This document shows, in pieces, positions 29,314 to 38,075 of a DNA stretch of 64,000 nt (positions within the stretch are counted from its first letter, which is position 1; every line of letters begins with the position of its first letter). This DNA is from Psychrobacter pacificensis (GTDB taxonomy: Bacteria; Pseudomonadota; Gammaproteobacteria; Pseudomonadales; Moraxellaceae): contig NZ_FNAL01000008.1 in assembly GCF_900101915.1 (NCBI RefSeq), positions 62,001-126,000 on the forward strand, in the 5' to 3' direction. The notes below the pieces were generated by a model. It did no database searches, was not told where the DNA came from, and worked only from the letters and a program-made list of their open reading frames with translations. The translations under genes were made by a program, and so were the position numbers.

Positions 29314-30990
29314 ATGGATAAGATAAAGGACGATAAGAAGTATCATAGCGCTCGCCGTTCCAAATACTGGGAGCAGTTGCAAACGCTTGCGGCGCAGCCA
29401 TGGTCGCTGGCAAGTTTATTTGCGCAAGATGACAGTCGTGCGACACGCTTTAGTGCGCAAGCTGGCGCGCTGTACATGGACTATAGCAAGCAGTGTATCG
29501 ATGAGCGAGTTATGGATGCTTTATTGCGGCTAGCAGATAGCTGTGAGTTGTCCGCTCGAATTGATGCGTTGATGCAAGGGGCGATGGTCAACAATAGTGA
29601 AGAACGTGCGGCCCTACATACAGCACTACGTCTGCCTGAGAATGCAGAGCTACAAGTTGGTAAGCAAGATGTGGTTGCCGATGTACATCATAGTTTGGCG
29701 CAGGTAGCGAGATTATCCGAACGTGTCCGTAGTGGCACATGGCGAGGGTTCTCAGGTAAGGCCATCACTGATGTGGTTAATATTGGCGTTGGCGGCTCTG
29801 ATCTTGGGCCTCTTATGGCGACCGCTGCGCTTGATGAATGGGCAGATACGGAAATCGGTGTACATTTCGTCTCTAATATGGACGGCACTCAGCTTGATAA
29901 TTTGCTCAAACATTTAAACCCTGAAACCACTTTGTTTATTATATCCTCTAAATCCTTTGGCACAGTTGATACTTTATCTAATGCCAAAACCGCACTGTCT
30001 TGGTTACTTGCGACGGCGACGCTGCGCGCTGGTACTGAAGACAGTGTGTTGCGTCGGCACTTTATTGGAATATCAGCCAATAGTGAAAAGATGAGGGCTT
30101 GGGGGATACATCTTGAGCATCAATTAGAGCTTTGGGAGTGGGTTGGAGGCCGGTTTTCTTTGTGGTCAGCGATTGGGCTAGCCATTGCTATTCGTGTTGG
30201 TATGAATAGGTTTAGGGAGCTACTAAGTGGTGCTCACAGTATGGATGAGCATTTTGCACAGGCGCATTTTACAGATAACTTACCAGTATTGCTAGGGCTG
30301 CTAGCTGTATGGAACAGTACGTTTTTGAGGGTGAATGCCCATACCGTATTGCCTTATGATGGACGGTTGGGCTATCTGCCTAGCTACTTGACCCAGCTTG
30401 AAATGGAAAGTAATGGCAAGTCGGTCACTCAGCACGGCGACCATATTGATTATGATACTTGCCCAATTCTGTGGGGCGAGATTGGTTCAAACGCTCAGCA
30501 TGCCTTTTATCAGCTACTGCATCAAGGCACGCAGCAAGTCTCCTGTGATTTTATCGCTTGTGTACGCCGTTATAGTGGCGAGGTGCAAAACGCCTCGTTG
30601 CAACAACAGCATGAGCTATCTTTAGCAAACTGCTTAGCGCAAAGTCGAGTCTTGGCATTTGGCAATGCTGCTGTCACAGAGGCATCGAATAGTGATGCAA
30701 AAACGGTATCCAGTGCAGATAAATACAAATATTACCGTGGTAATCAACCATCGACTACCTTGCTTATCGATGAGCTTACGCCTCATAGTTTGGGTGCGCT
30801 GGTTGCGCTCTACGAGCACAAAGTCTACGTGATGGCCAGTATTTGGGATATCAATCCGTTTGATCAATGGGGGGTTGAGATGGGCAAGCAAATGGCAGAG
30901 TCTGTGCATGACGCTATGCAGCAAGAGGCTCACAGCCAATTTGACACTTCTACCGACCAGTTATTACAGCATATCAAAAAACTGTCTTAG
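29314..30990 (+). CDS. pgi: Glucose-6-phosphate isomerase
   Basis: Pgi interconverts glucose 6-phosphate and fructose 6-phosphate. The conserved blocks are VNIGVGGSDLGPLMATAAL, FIISSKSFGTVDTLSN, the signature WVGGRFSLWSAIGL, the catalytic-region MESNGKSV and the C-terminal SIWDINPFDQWGVEMGKQMA. It has 558 aa against 549 in E. coli. A polar loop near VTEASNSDAKTVSSADKYKYYRG accounts for part of the difference. It is immediately downstream of galU and 37 bp upstream of the UDP-glucose-dehydrogenase-like gene. Confidence 0.97.
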   Translation: MDKIKDDKKYHSARRSKYWEQLQTLAAQPWSLASLFAQDDSRATRFSAQAGALYMDYSKQCIDERVMDALLRLADSCELSARIDALMQGAMVNNSEERAALHTALRLPENAELQVGKQDVVADVHHSLAQVARLSERVRSGTWRGFSGKAITDVVNIGVGGSDLGPLMATAALDEWADTEIGVHFVSNMDGTQLDNLLKHLNPETTLFIISSKSFGTVDTLSNAKTALSWLLATATLRAGTEDSVLRRHFIGISANSEKMRAWGIHLEHQLELWEWVGGRFSLWSAIGLAIAIRVGMNRFRELLSGAHSMDEHFAQAHFTDNLPVLLGLLAVWNSTFLRVNAHTVLPYDGRLGYLPSYLTQLEMESNGKSVTQHGDHIDYDTCPILWGEIGSNAQHAFYQLLHQGTQQVSCDFIACVRRYSGEVQNASLQQQHELSLANCLAQSRVLAFGNAAVTEASNSDAKTVSSADKYKYYRGNQPSTTLLIDELTPHSLGALVALYEHKVYVMASIWDINPFDQWGVEMGKQMAESVHDAMQQEAHSQFDTSTDQLLQHIKKLS

Positions 30991-31027
30991 TAATACTGAT
31001 CAATCAATAATGTAAAAAGGTACACTC

Positions 31028-32434
31028 ATGGGGACTGCTACAAACGATCAATGTATGCCTTATAATGGATTTGCATCAAACCCATTGACCAGTTCCAATG
31101 TGTGTGTGCTGGTTGGCCATAGTATCGAAGCGATTACCAGTGCCGTGGTGCTGGCAAGTTTAGGTCAACGCGTTCATCTGTATGCAGATATAGATCTATT
31201 GGCTCAGCAGATACAGCAATATAGCTTTGAGCATCATCTGCAAGCGCTATGGCAAATGTATGTACAGCAGCGAGTTATTACAAGTCAAGCATTGCCAGAT
31301 AGTGCAGAGACGTTAATACAATATTATGAAACGGCAAATCATGGTGACAGCCACGTCGTCAGTCAGAGCATTCATAGTGATGATCAAAATAAAGTGGCGC
31401 TTTACTGGTTGTTTTTAGACAGTATTAAGTCTGCGTGGACAGAAGATGGTTGGATTCGGGCTTTTAATCAAAGCCATCAGCAGGCATTACCTGTAATAAT
31501 GAGCGGAATTAAGGAATTAGGCGCTGTATCAGCACTATCTGAGCGTCTACAGCGAGCGTGGGTCTATTATATACCGTTTGTTTTTTTGCAAGATGGTGAT
31601 GCTTATAACTCCATGTTGAACCCTGCATTATGGTTGCTGGGTGAAAAAACAGCAGACAGCAACCAACATTTAGAGATGTTACAGCCGTTAATGCAGCATG
31701 CTCGCGCCGCTCATCATGCCGATATCGCAACGATAGAGTTTGCGCGTAGTAGTATCATGGCGATGCTCGCGACCCGGGTGAGCTTTATGAATGAGATGTC
31801 ACGCTTGGCGGATAGCCAGCAGGTGGATATCAGTCAGGTGAGTCGTATTATGGGGTTGGATGAGCGCGTAGGCAGTAGCTATCTACAGGCAGGATGGGGG
31901 TTTGGCGGTAATACACTACCTACCGAGCTGGCTAAGTTACAGCAGTCGAGCAAAATGCATAGTTTAGACATGCCTCTTTTACAGTCTGTCGTGCATATTA
32001 ATGAGGACCAAAAAGAGCTGATATTTCGCAAGTTTTGGCAGTATTTTGATGGTTTCATTGACAATAAAACCGTCATGATCTGGGGTGGCAGTTATAAAGC
32101 AGGCTCAGGCCGTACCGCAGGCTCAGCCATTCATCCATTGTTAGCATTACTGTGGTCTTATGGTATCCGTACACTGGTTTATAGTGATAAAGCACAGGGT
32201 GAGCTTGCTGCACTGTACGAACAACAACCATTGCTTGAATTGATTAGTAGTCCTTATCAGAGAATCAATGATGCTCAGGCCGTTTTTTTGATCAGCTGGT
32301 CGCCACGAGAGCGATTGGATATTGATAAAATCAATCAGCAAGCCATGCCAGTATTTGATGCGCAAAATACATTTACTCGATCGCAAATTGATCGCTTAGT
32401 AGGCGACTATGTGGGCATTGGTCGAGCTAAATAG
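31028..32434 (+). CDS. UDP-glucose 6-dehydrogenase homologue lacking catalytic residues
   Basis: The overall outline is that of the UDP-glucose/GDP-mannose dehydrogenase family: N-terminal nucleotide-binding half, central helix and C-terminal UDP-binding half. The central helix is recognisable in FARSSIMAMLATRVSFMNEMSRLAD and the active-site loop in GWGFGGNTLPTELAKL. But the key residues differ. The nucleophilic Cys of GFGGxCxPKD is Thr296, the following Lys-Asp is Thr-Glu, the catalytic Lys of the central helix is Arg240, and its partner Asn is Met244. The N-terminal glycine motif (GxGYVG) reads GHSIEAI. It is full length (468 aa), has an AAGG ribosome site and no internal stop, so it looks expressed and not simply decayed. 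I infer a pseudoenzyme or an altered activity in sugar-precursor metabolism. Confidence 0.75.
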   Translation: MGTATNDQCMPYNGFASNPLTSSNVCVLVGHSIEAITSAVVLASLGQRVHLYADIDLLAQQIQQYSFEHHLQALWQMYVQQRVITSQALPDSAETLIQYYETANHGDSHVVSQSIHSDDQNKVALYWLFLDSIKSAWTEDGWIRAFNQSHQQALPVIMSGIKELGAVSALSERLQRAWVYYIPFVFLQDGDAYNSMLNPALWLLGEKTADSNQHLEMLQPLMQHARAAHHADIATIEFARSSIMAMLATRVSFMNEMSRLADSQQVDISQVSRIMGLDERVGSSYLQAGWGFGGNTLPTELAKLQQSSKMHSLDMPLLQSVVHINEDQKELIFRKFWQYFDGFIDNKTVMIWGGSYKAGSGRTAGSAIHPLLALLWSYGIRTLVYSDKAQGELAALYEQQPLLELISSPYQRINDAQAVFLISWSPRERLDIDKINQQAMPVFDAQNTFTRSQIDRLVGDYVGIGRAK

Positions 32435-32449
32435 TTTTATTTAACATTA

Positions 32450-32726
32450 GGGCGTGTTGAACATTCGACCATGGCACTGACAGCGACTATTTTTTAGGCG
32501 ATTCGATGTTAAAAATAATAAGTTTAGTCACTCTAAGCGCTTATTTTTAACGATGAAGCGGCAAAAAAGAGTCCTGTCCCCTGCTTTTATCGTTGGGGCT
32601 GATGCTAAAATTGCCCCATACTGCGTTACAAATCTCGCTAAGGCATCTGCATTATCATCGCTTTGTGCCTTGTCTGGAACAATTTTAGCGATCAGCAGTG
32701 CCTATTTGCGAATGTTCAACACGCCC
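32450..32726. mobile_element. 277 bp MITE-like element with perfect 18 bp terminal inverted repeats
   Basis: The left end GGGCGTGTTGAACATTCG (32450-32467) is exactly inverted at 32709-32726. TA flanks both ends, a likely target duplication. Imperfect symmetry continues inward, and an internal stem TTAAAAATAA (32509-32518) / TTATTTTTAA (32541-32550) is extended by flanking partial pairing. A short open frame starting at 32553 runs through the right end into the neighbouring terminator and has no ribosome site. It lies between the UGDH-like gene and the terminator before pgm. Confidence 0.85.
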
Positions 32727-32737
32727 TATTCATTATC

Positions 32738-32773
32738 AAAAAAGCTCGCTAACCATGATTAGCGAGCTTTTTT
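32738..32773. terminator. Bidirectional terminator before convergent pgm
   Basis: A perfect 15 bp inverted repeat AAAAAAGCTCGCTAA / TTAGCGAGCTTTTTT with a six-base loop. Confidence 0.94.
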
Positions 32774-32779
32774 ATGATT

Positions 32780-34267
32780 TTATGCTGGTACTGCTCCTTG
32801 TACCGCTAGCCATTGCTGAATTTCTTGCGTTTTACTAGCCAATAACGAGTGATCGCCGCGACTTTCGATATTCAATCTAATCAGTGGTTCAGTATTTGAA
32901 GCACGCAAATTGAAGCGCCATTCGCCAAAATTTAGGCTTAAGCCATCAAGCAGAGATTTAGTTGGATTGTCGATACTAAATTTTTCTTCAATGGCACTGA
33001 TGATGGTTGGGGCATCATGAGTCGTGAGGCGGAAGTTTAGTTCGCCTGAGCTGGGATAAGATTGAATATAACCTGTGACCAATTCTGATAAGGTCTTACC
33101 TGTGATAGACAGCAGCTCAATGGTGAGTAACCAAGGAATCATACCGCTGTCGCAATAGAAAAAATCACGGAAGTAATGATGGGCCGACATCTCGCCACCA
33201 TAGACCGCACCTGACTCGCGCATGATTTGCTTGATAAAAGAATGTCCAGATTTACTGATTACAGCATTGCCATTATGCGCTTCGATAACCGCTTCAGTAT
33301 TATATATCACTCGTGGATCATAGACGATTGACTCACTCGGGTATTTGTTCAAAAATGCTTGAGCGAGCATACCGACGATGTAGCTACCATCAATGAACAC
33401 GCCATTTTCGTCAAACAAAAAGCAGCGATCAAAGTCACCGTCAAAAGCAATACCAAGATCCGCTTTGTTTTCTAGTACGGCTTGCTGAGTCGCCAGTCTA
33501 TTGGCTTCAATCATTGGATTGGGAATACCGTTAGGGAAGCTACCATCAGGCGTATGATGCAACGTGATAATTTCAATGGGTGCACCAGCTTGCGTCAGTC
33601 TATTGATTAACAAGTCAACGACTGGACCTGCACTGCCATTGCCGGAGTTAATAATCAGTTTAAGGGGCTTTAATTTATCAATATCGATAAAAGTCATGAC
33701 ATGATCGATATAAGCACTTTTATCAGTCAATAATTGCAACTGTCCTGATTGATTGTCAGTGGTAAATTGTCCTGATTCTGCCAATGCCTGAATCTCTGCC
33801 AAACCGTCATCCGCACTGATAGGTTTTGAATGTTCTTTGACCAGTTTGAGGCCATTATAGTTGATAGGGTTGTGACTGGCAGTCACCTCAATACCGCCTA
33901 GCGCCTGATAATAACTGGTGGCAAAATACACCTCTTCTGTCCCTGTCATACCTAGGTCAATCACATCAATCCCTGCATCCATGATACCTTTGATAGCCGC
34001 TTGTTTTAATTGCTCACTAGAGTGGCGAATATCACTACCAATGACAATAGCTGGTTTTAGATCTGCCATATCATTGGTTTTATTTTCAATGGCTGCCTGA
34101 TAGCGCTGATACAAAATCTGAGCAAAAGCCCGACCAATACGGTAGGCGATGTCTTCATCGAGATTGACGCCAAGCTCACCGCGTATATCATAGGCTTTAA
34201 ACGAGTTGATGGTGATAGCATTGAATTCCATGGCTGGCTGATAGCTGGTGGTCGCAGAAGTCGACAT
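32780..34267 (-). CDS. pgm: Phosphomannomutase/phosphoglucomutase
   Basis: This alpha-D-phosphohexomutase interconverts hexose 1- and 6-phosphates, feeding galU and GDP-mannose synthesis. The N-terminal FKAYDIRGELG, the phosphoserine loop EVTASHNPINYNGLK with Ser131, the Mg site FDGDFDRCFLFDE, the sugar-specificity loop GGEMSAHHYF and the phosphate-binding RASNTEPLIRLNIES are all present. The GEMSAHH form is typical of the AlgC-like bifunctional class. ATG 34267 (495 aa) has an AAGGA site; a longer frame to 34345 has no family support. Its convergent position to galU-pgi mirrors the 3' end of the Acinetobacter capsule locus. The symbol pgm, algC or manB depends on the naming scheme. Confidence 0.93.
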   Translation of the reverse strand: MSTSATTSYQPAMEFNAITINSFKAYDIRGELGVNLDEDIAYRIGRAFAQILYQRYQAAIENKTNDMADLKPAIVIGSDIRHSSEQLKQAAIKGIMDAGIDVIDLGMTGTEEVYFATSYYQALGGIEVTASHNPINYNGLKLVKEHSKPISADDGLAEIQALAESGQFTTDNQSGQLQLLTDKSAYIDHVMTFIDIDKLKPLKLIINSGNGSAGPVVDLLINRLTQAGAPIEIITLHHTPDGSFPNGIPNPMIEANRLATQQAVLENKADLGIAFDGDFDRCFLFDENGVFIDGSYIVGMLAQAFLNKYPSESIVYDPRVIYNTEAVIEAHNGNAVISKSGHSFIKQIMRESGAVYGGEMSAHHYFRDFFYCDSGMIPWLLTIELLSITGKTLSELVTGYIQSYPSSGELNFRLTTHDAPTIISAIEEKFSIDNPTKSLLDGLSLNFGEWRFNLRASNTEPLIRLNIESRGDHSLLASKTQEIQQWLAVQGAVPA

Positions 34268-34511
34268 AATGATAAAATTCCTTGCGCGTGAGCAATGATA
34301 AAATAAGAAAGTAGATAGCATAATTATAAGCCAATCAGGGTTCAATGATACATTAACTACTCAATGAGTTAGACACATGTCGATATGTATGACGCAGATT
34401 TATGCTGATCGATCACTAAGCCTCGTACTACACTGACATACGAGAATGATAAACTATACGCTATACCAAACCAAAAAATGGCATGATAAATAAGATATAA
34501 GAGTATTTCCT

Positions 34512-35378
34512 ATGAGTATTTTAGACAATAAAATTACCGTACCTAAGCCCGTGCAAGGAACGCCAGACGCTACTGGAAAGCTTGATGATCTGCTGGCTTT
34601 GATGGCTCGTCTACGAGCAGATTGTCCGTGGGATAGGAAACAGACCAACCATAGCCTTATTCCGTATGCCATTGAAGAAGCCTATGAGCTGGGCGAAGCA
34701 GTGCAAAGCGATGATGATGAAGATATCAAAGGTGAGCTGGGTGATGTCCTATTACAAGTCATCTTTCATTGTCAGATGTACGCTGAACAAGGGCGTTTTG
34801 ATATGAGTGATGTCATTACGACTTTACAAGAAAAGCTGGTTCGCCGTCACCCTCATGTATTTGAAGCCGAAACGCTCAAGGACGATGCCGCAGTAAAAAT
34901 ACGCTGGGATGAAATTAAAGCGGAAGAGCAACAGGCACGCGAAGCACGAGGTAAGTCAAAACGTCGCTTAGATAACGTAAAAGCCGGTAGTGCTCTCATG
35001 CAGGCACAAAATGTACAAAAACAAGCGTCAACGCTGGGTTTTGATTGGGACGGTGTTACTGGTGCCGTCGAAAAGCTAGACGAAGAGATTGCCGAGCTAA
35101 AGCATGAGCTAACAGATAAATCTATAGTCGAGATCAAAGCCAATATCAGAGAGGTAGAAAAGGAATTAGGCGATTGCATGTTTGCGCTCGTCAATGTCGC
35201 ACGTAAACTAAACCTTGATGCAGAAGCCGCTACCTTAACCTGCGTACATAAATTTAAATCACGTTTTGGTTATATTGAGGAGCAATTAGCATTAAGTGGT
35301 AAGCGTTTGGAGGACAGCGATATAACCGAAATGGATGCATTGTGGGAAGCGGCGAAACAACATGAACGCTCATCATAA
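34512..35378 (+). CDS. mazG: Nucleoside triphosphate pyrophosphohydrolase MazG
   Basis: MazG hydrolyses NTPs and dNTPs to monophosphates and pyrophosphate, cleaning the nucleotide pool. Two all-alpha NTP-PPase modules are seen. The first has LRADCPWDRKQTNHSL, the metal-binding EExxE form AIEEAYELGEA and GELGDVLLQVIFH. The second has KLDEEIAELKHE and EKELGDCMFALVNVARKL. The product is 288 aa against 263 in E. coli; the extra length is mainly an N-terminal segment and a Lys/Arg-rich linker at the module boundary. The 3' end overlaps the start of comEA by 17 bases. Confidence 0.96.
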   Translation: MSILDNKITVPKPVQGTPDATGKLDDLLALMARLRADCPWDRKQTNHSLIPYAIEEAYELGEAVQSDDDEDIKGELGDVLLQVIFHCQMYAEQGRFDMSDVITTLQEKLVRRHPHVFEAETLKDDAAVKIRWDEIKAEEQQAREARGKSKRRLDNVKAGSALMQAQNVQKQASTLGFDWDGVTGAVEKLDEEIAELKHELTDKSIVEIKANIREVEKELGDCMFALVNVARKLNLDAEAATLTCVHKFKSRFGYIEEQLALSGKRLEDSDITEMDALWEAAKQHERSS

Positions 35379-35754
35379 AATTTCGTCTCACAGTTATATT
35401 TCGCCCAGCAGCTACACAGCAATGTCTATTGTTAGTCTTTTATGCGCTCTGCTGATGCTTAATAATGCCCACGCTGCTCCCTGTTTTGAGAACCCTCAGC
35501 GCGCTTACAATTATCTGTTGGCACAAGAAAATGCCAAAATACAGGCACGAGATGAAGCCACCGTAAATATCAATCGTGCCAGTGAAGGCGAGCTGGTATC
35601 GCTGAATGGTATTGGCAGCAGTAAAGCCCAGGCGATTATTTTATATCGTGAAATGTTTGGTGAATTCAAAACAGTAGATGAGTTGGCAAAGGTGAAAGGT
35701 ATTGGTGCAAAAACGCTTGAGAAAAATCGAAGACGCTTAAGTGTGCAAGATTAA
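35362..35754 (+). CDS. comEA: ComEA-like helix-hairpin-helix DNA-binding protein, exported
   Basis: ComEA proteins bind incoming DNA in the periplasm during natural transformation. A signal-peptide-like stretch (MSIVSLLCALLMLNNAHA) precedes the mature part. Two helix-hairpin-helix motifs are clear: LVSLNGIGSSKAQAIILYR and LAKVKGIGAKTLEKNRR. The preceding VNINRASEGEL is the family NxNxA-type lead-in. The start is uncertain: ATG 35362 overlaps mazG and leaves a 20-residue polar leader, while ATG 35422 begins exactly at the signal peptide. Natural competence is known in Psychrobacter and Acinetobacter relatives, but no other com gene is in the window. Confidence 0.85.
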   Translation: MNAHHKISSHSYISPSSYTAMSIVSLLCALLMLNNAHAAPCFENPQRAYNYLLAQENAKIQARDEATVNINRASEGELVSLNGIGSSKAQAIILYREMFGEFKTVDELAKVKGIGAKTLEKNRRRLSVQD

Positions 35755-35920
35755 TAGCGGTATTTTGCATTAATCAATCCCAATATTGACAAAATAGCAT
35801 GTAAGTAAATGTCATAACACACCCAGCACGTGCAAAATTTGTTAAACTAGCGGGTACATCCGCCTGATAAACGCTGTGTTATTCAGGGGTGGTTAAAGAA
35901 TACCGGCGAGGAGTAGATGC

Positions 35921-38074
35921 ATGGCCGAGCGTGCCGCCAAGCAGTTAGAACTGAACAAATCTGAATTACCCAATTCCATTACTGAAGTGATTGCCACATT
36001 GACCCGAGCTGGGTTTGATGCGTATATTGTTGGTGGCGGTGTGCGCGATACCTTATTGGGTCTGCGCCCAAAAGACTTTGACGCCGTGACTGATGCCAAG
36101 CCGCACGAGATTAAAGACGTCTTTGGCAAGCGTTGCCGTATCATCGGTCGCCGCTTCCAATTGGCACATGTATATTCAGGTCGCGAGTTAATCGAAGTGG
36201 CGACGTTTCGTGGTCCACCAACGAGCAATGCCAATACCAATCAGGACGGTATGATCCTGCGCGACAATGTGTGGGGCGATATCAAGCAAGACTTTGCCCG
36301 TCGTGACTTTTCTATCAACGCGCTTTATTATCAGCCGCTCAAAGGCGTGGTTCATGATTTCTGCGGTGCGCTTGATGATATTGATAATAGAATCATTCGT
36401 CTATTGGGTCATGCGCCAGTGCGTATCGAAGAAGATCCAGTAAGACTATTACGTGCGCTGCGATTTAAAGCCAAATTGGGCTTTGAGTTTGATGATGCGT
36501 TATCCGATCAGTTTCATGATGGTAATTGGGCGCTGCTTGAGCAGATATCGCCACATCGTCTCTACGATGAAACACAGAAGATGTTTACCGGTGGCTATCT
36601 AGTGCCACTGTTGCCACTATTGTTTGAGTCTGGCGCGATCGATAGCCTCATCATTTATCCACCAGCCGAGCCAAGCGCCTTAGTCAATCAAGTGGCCATC
36701 AATACCGACAAGCGTATTGCGGCAGGCAAAAGCATCAATCCAGCGTTCTTTTATGCGGCGCTATTGTGGGAAAACTATTTGCATCAATTGGCAAAAGCTA
36801 AAAAGCGCAATATGCCGTTTGCTGAAGCACAAATGCATGCCGCTGGTAAAGTCATTGACCGTCAACGCATCAAAACCGCTATTCCAAAATTTGCTGAGCA
36901 GTTTATCCGTGATATTTGGATATTGCAGCCAAAACTTGCGGCTCCGCGTAGCAAGCAAATCGTTCAGCTCTCTGAGCATCCGCGCTTTCGTGCGGGTTTT
37001 GACTTTTTATTATTGCGTGAGCAATGCGGTGATGCTGAGCATCCATTGTCAGAGTCGACGAATGGCATGGGCGAGTGGTGGCAGACGTATCAGACATTGT
37101 CTGAGCGAGAGCAGCAGCAAGCGATTGAAGCGTTCGACGAAAATATTCGCCGCGGTGCCTATAAAAAAGGGCAACGTAGTCGCGGGCGCAATCGTCAAAA
37201 ACCAGAAGCAAATATCACTGATCACTCACCATCTAATCAGAACAGTGCAAAACAAAGTAAAGCCAATACTAGTACTGATAAAGGTAGGAATGATCAGACA
37301 ATGGTAAATGACCCATCAAATATCCCAGCACGCCGTCGTCGCGCTGTCAGTCAGTCTAAAAATGACAGCAGTAACAACACAGCATACAACACGCAGCAGG
37401 TAAAGCAAGACAGTAATGAGCTTGCGCAGCTACAGCAGCTATCGCTTGCCAGTAATAACCAGGCGACAAACAAACGCCATCACTCTAAACCTGCCCCACT
37501 GTTTGTGATAGAACACGAAAAAGTTGTGCCACCGCTACAAAAGCAGCTGCCAGCAGAGAGTGCATCGCAGCCGAAGCGCAAGAATACACCTGTGCAAACG
37601 GATAAAGCTGATCGTTCAGATAGTACTCAGTTGTCTAAAGCTAATTCGTCAGAGGTTAAGGCATCATCTGATCAGGTAAAACCAACTCGCACAATCGCCA
37701 GATCGCCTGCGCTTGTCAGTATGAATAACGAGCCGATTCCGCACAAGCGTCGCCGTCGTCAGCCTACTGTTGATAGTACAAATAGTGTCGAGTTGCAAAG
37801 TAAGAATGATAAAGAACAATCAACAGCGAAGTATGCGAGAAAAGCACCTAAGTCAGTAGCGACATCAGCTAGTCCAGCTGATACTACAGAAGCAAAAACT
37901 GTAGCGCGTGAAGGGACAAAGAAAGCGGCTACACCAACAAAGGCCAAGAAACCAGTCAAAGCAAAGACTGAGCAAGTTGATAGTAATCAAGCGCCTGCTG
38001 TTAAAGTGACCGACGATAAAGGCCCTGTGCCATCAAAACGCCGTCGCCGTCAGCCTAGTACTGAAAGTGCCTGA
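35921..38074 (+). CDS. pcnB: Poly(A) polymerase I with long basic C-terminal tail
   Basis: PcnB adds poly(A) tails to RNA and promotes RNA decay. The nucleotidyltransferase domain begins with AYIVGGGVRDTLLGLRPKDFDAVTDA, with catalytic Asp52 and Asp54. It continues with GRRFQLAHVY, RRDFSINALYY and the RNA-binding RIEEDPVRLLRALRFKAKLGF. This conserved part covers residues 1 to about 410, similar to E. coli PcnB without its C-terminus. A roughly 307-residue tail follows, rich in Lys, Arg, Ser, Gln and Asn and apparently disordered. It contains three related arginine-rich units at about 468-479, 606-620 and 702-716 of the form P-x-P-x-KRRRRQP. GAGGAG precedes ATG 35921. folK starts immediately after the stop. 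Confidence 0.96.
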   Translation: MAERAAKQLELNKSELPNSITEVIATLTRAGFDAYIVGGGVRDTLLGLRPKDFDAVTDAKPHEIKDVFGKRCRIIGRRFQLAHVYSGRELIEVATFRGPPTSNANTNQDGMILRDNVWGDIKQDFARRDFSINALYYQPLKGVVHDFCGALDDIDNRIIRLLGHAPVRIEEDPVRLLRALRFKAKLGFEFDDALSDQFHDGNWALLEQISPHRLYDETQKMFTGGYLVPLLPLLFESGAIDSLIIYPPAEPSALVNQVAINTDKRIAAGKSINPAFFYAALLWENYLHQLAKAKKRNMPFAEAQMHAAGKVIDRQRIKTAIPKFAEQFIRDIWILQPKLAAPRSKQIVQLSEHPRFRAGFDFLLLREQCGDAEHPLSESTNGMGEWWQTYQTLSEREQQQAIEAFDENIRRGAYKKGQRSRGRNRQKPEANITDHSPSNQNSAKQSKANTSTDKGRNDQTMVNDPSNIPARRRRAVSQSKNDSSNNTAYNTQQVKQDSNELAQLQQLSLASNNQATNKRHHSKPAPLFVIEHEKVVPPLQKQLPAESASQPKRKNTPVQTDKADRSDSTQLSKANSSEVKASSDQVKPTRTIARSPALVSMNNEPIPHKRRRRQPTVDSTNSVELQSKNDKEQSTAKYARKAPKSVATSASPADTTEAKTVAREGTKKAATPTKAKKPVKAKTEQVDSNQAPAVKVTDDKGPVPSKRRRRQPSTESA

Positions 38075-38075
38075 T

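Noticed and set aside
32553-32762. 69-codon open frame inside the 277 bp MITE-like element
   Set aside because: It runs out of the element into the terminator, has no ribosome site and matches no protein I know; treated as chance coding in a mobile repeat.
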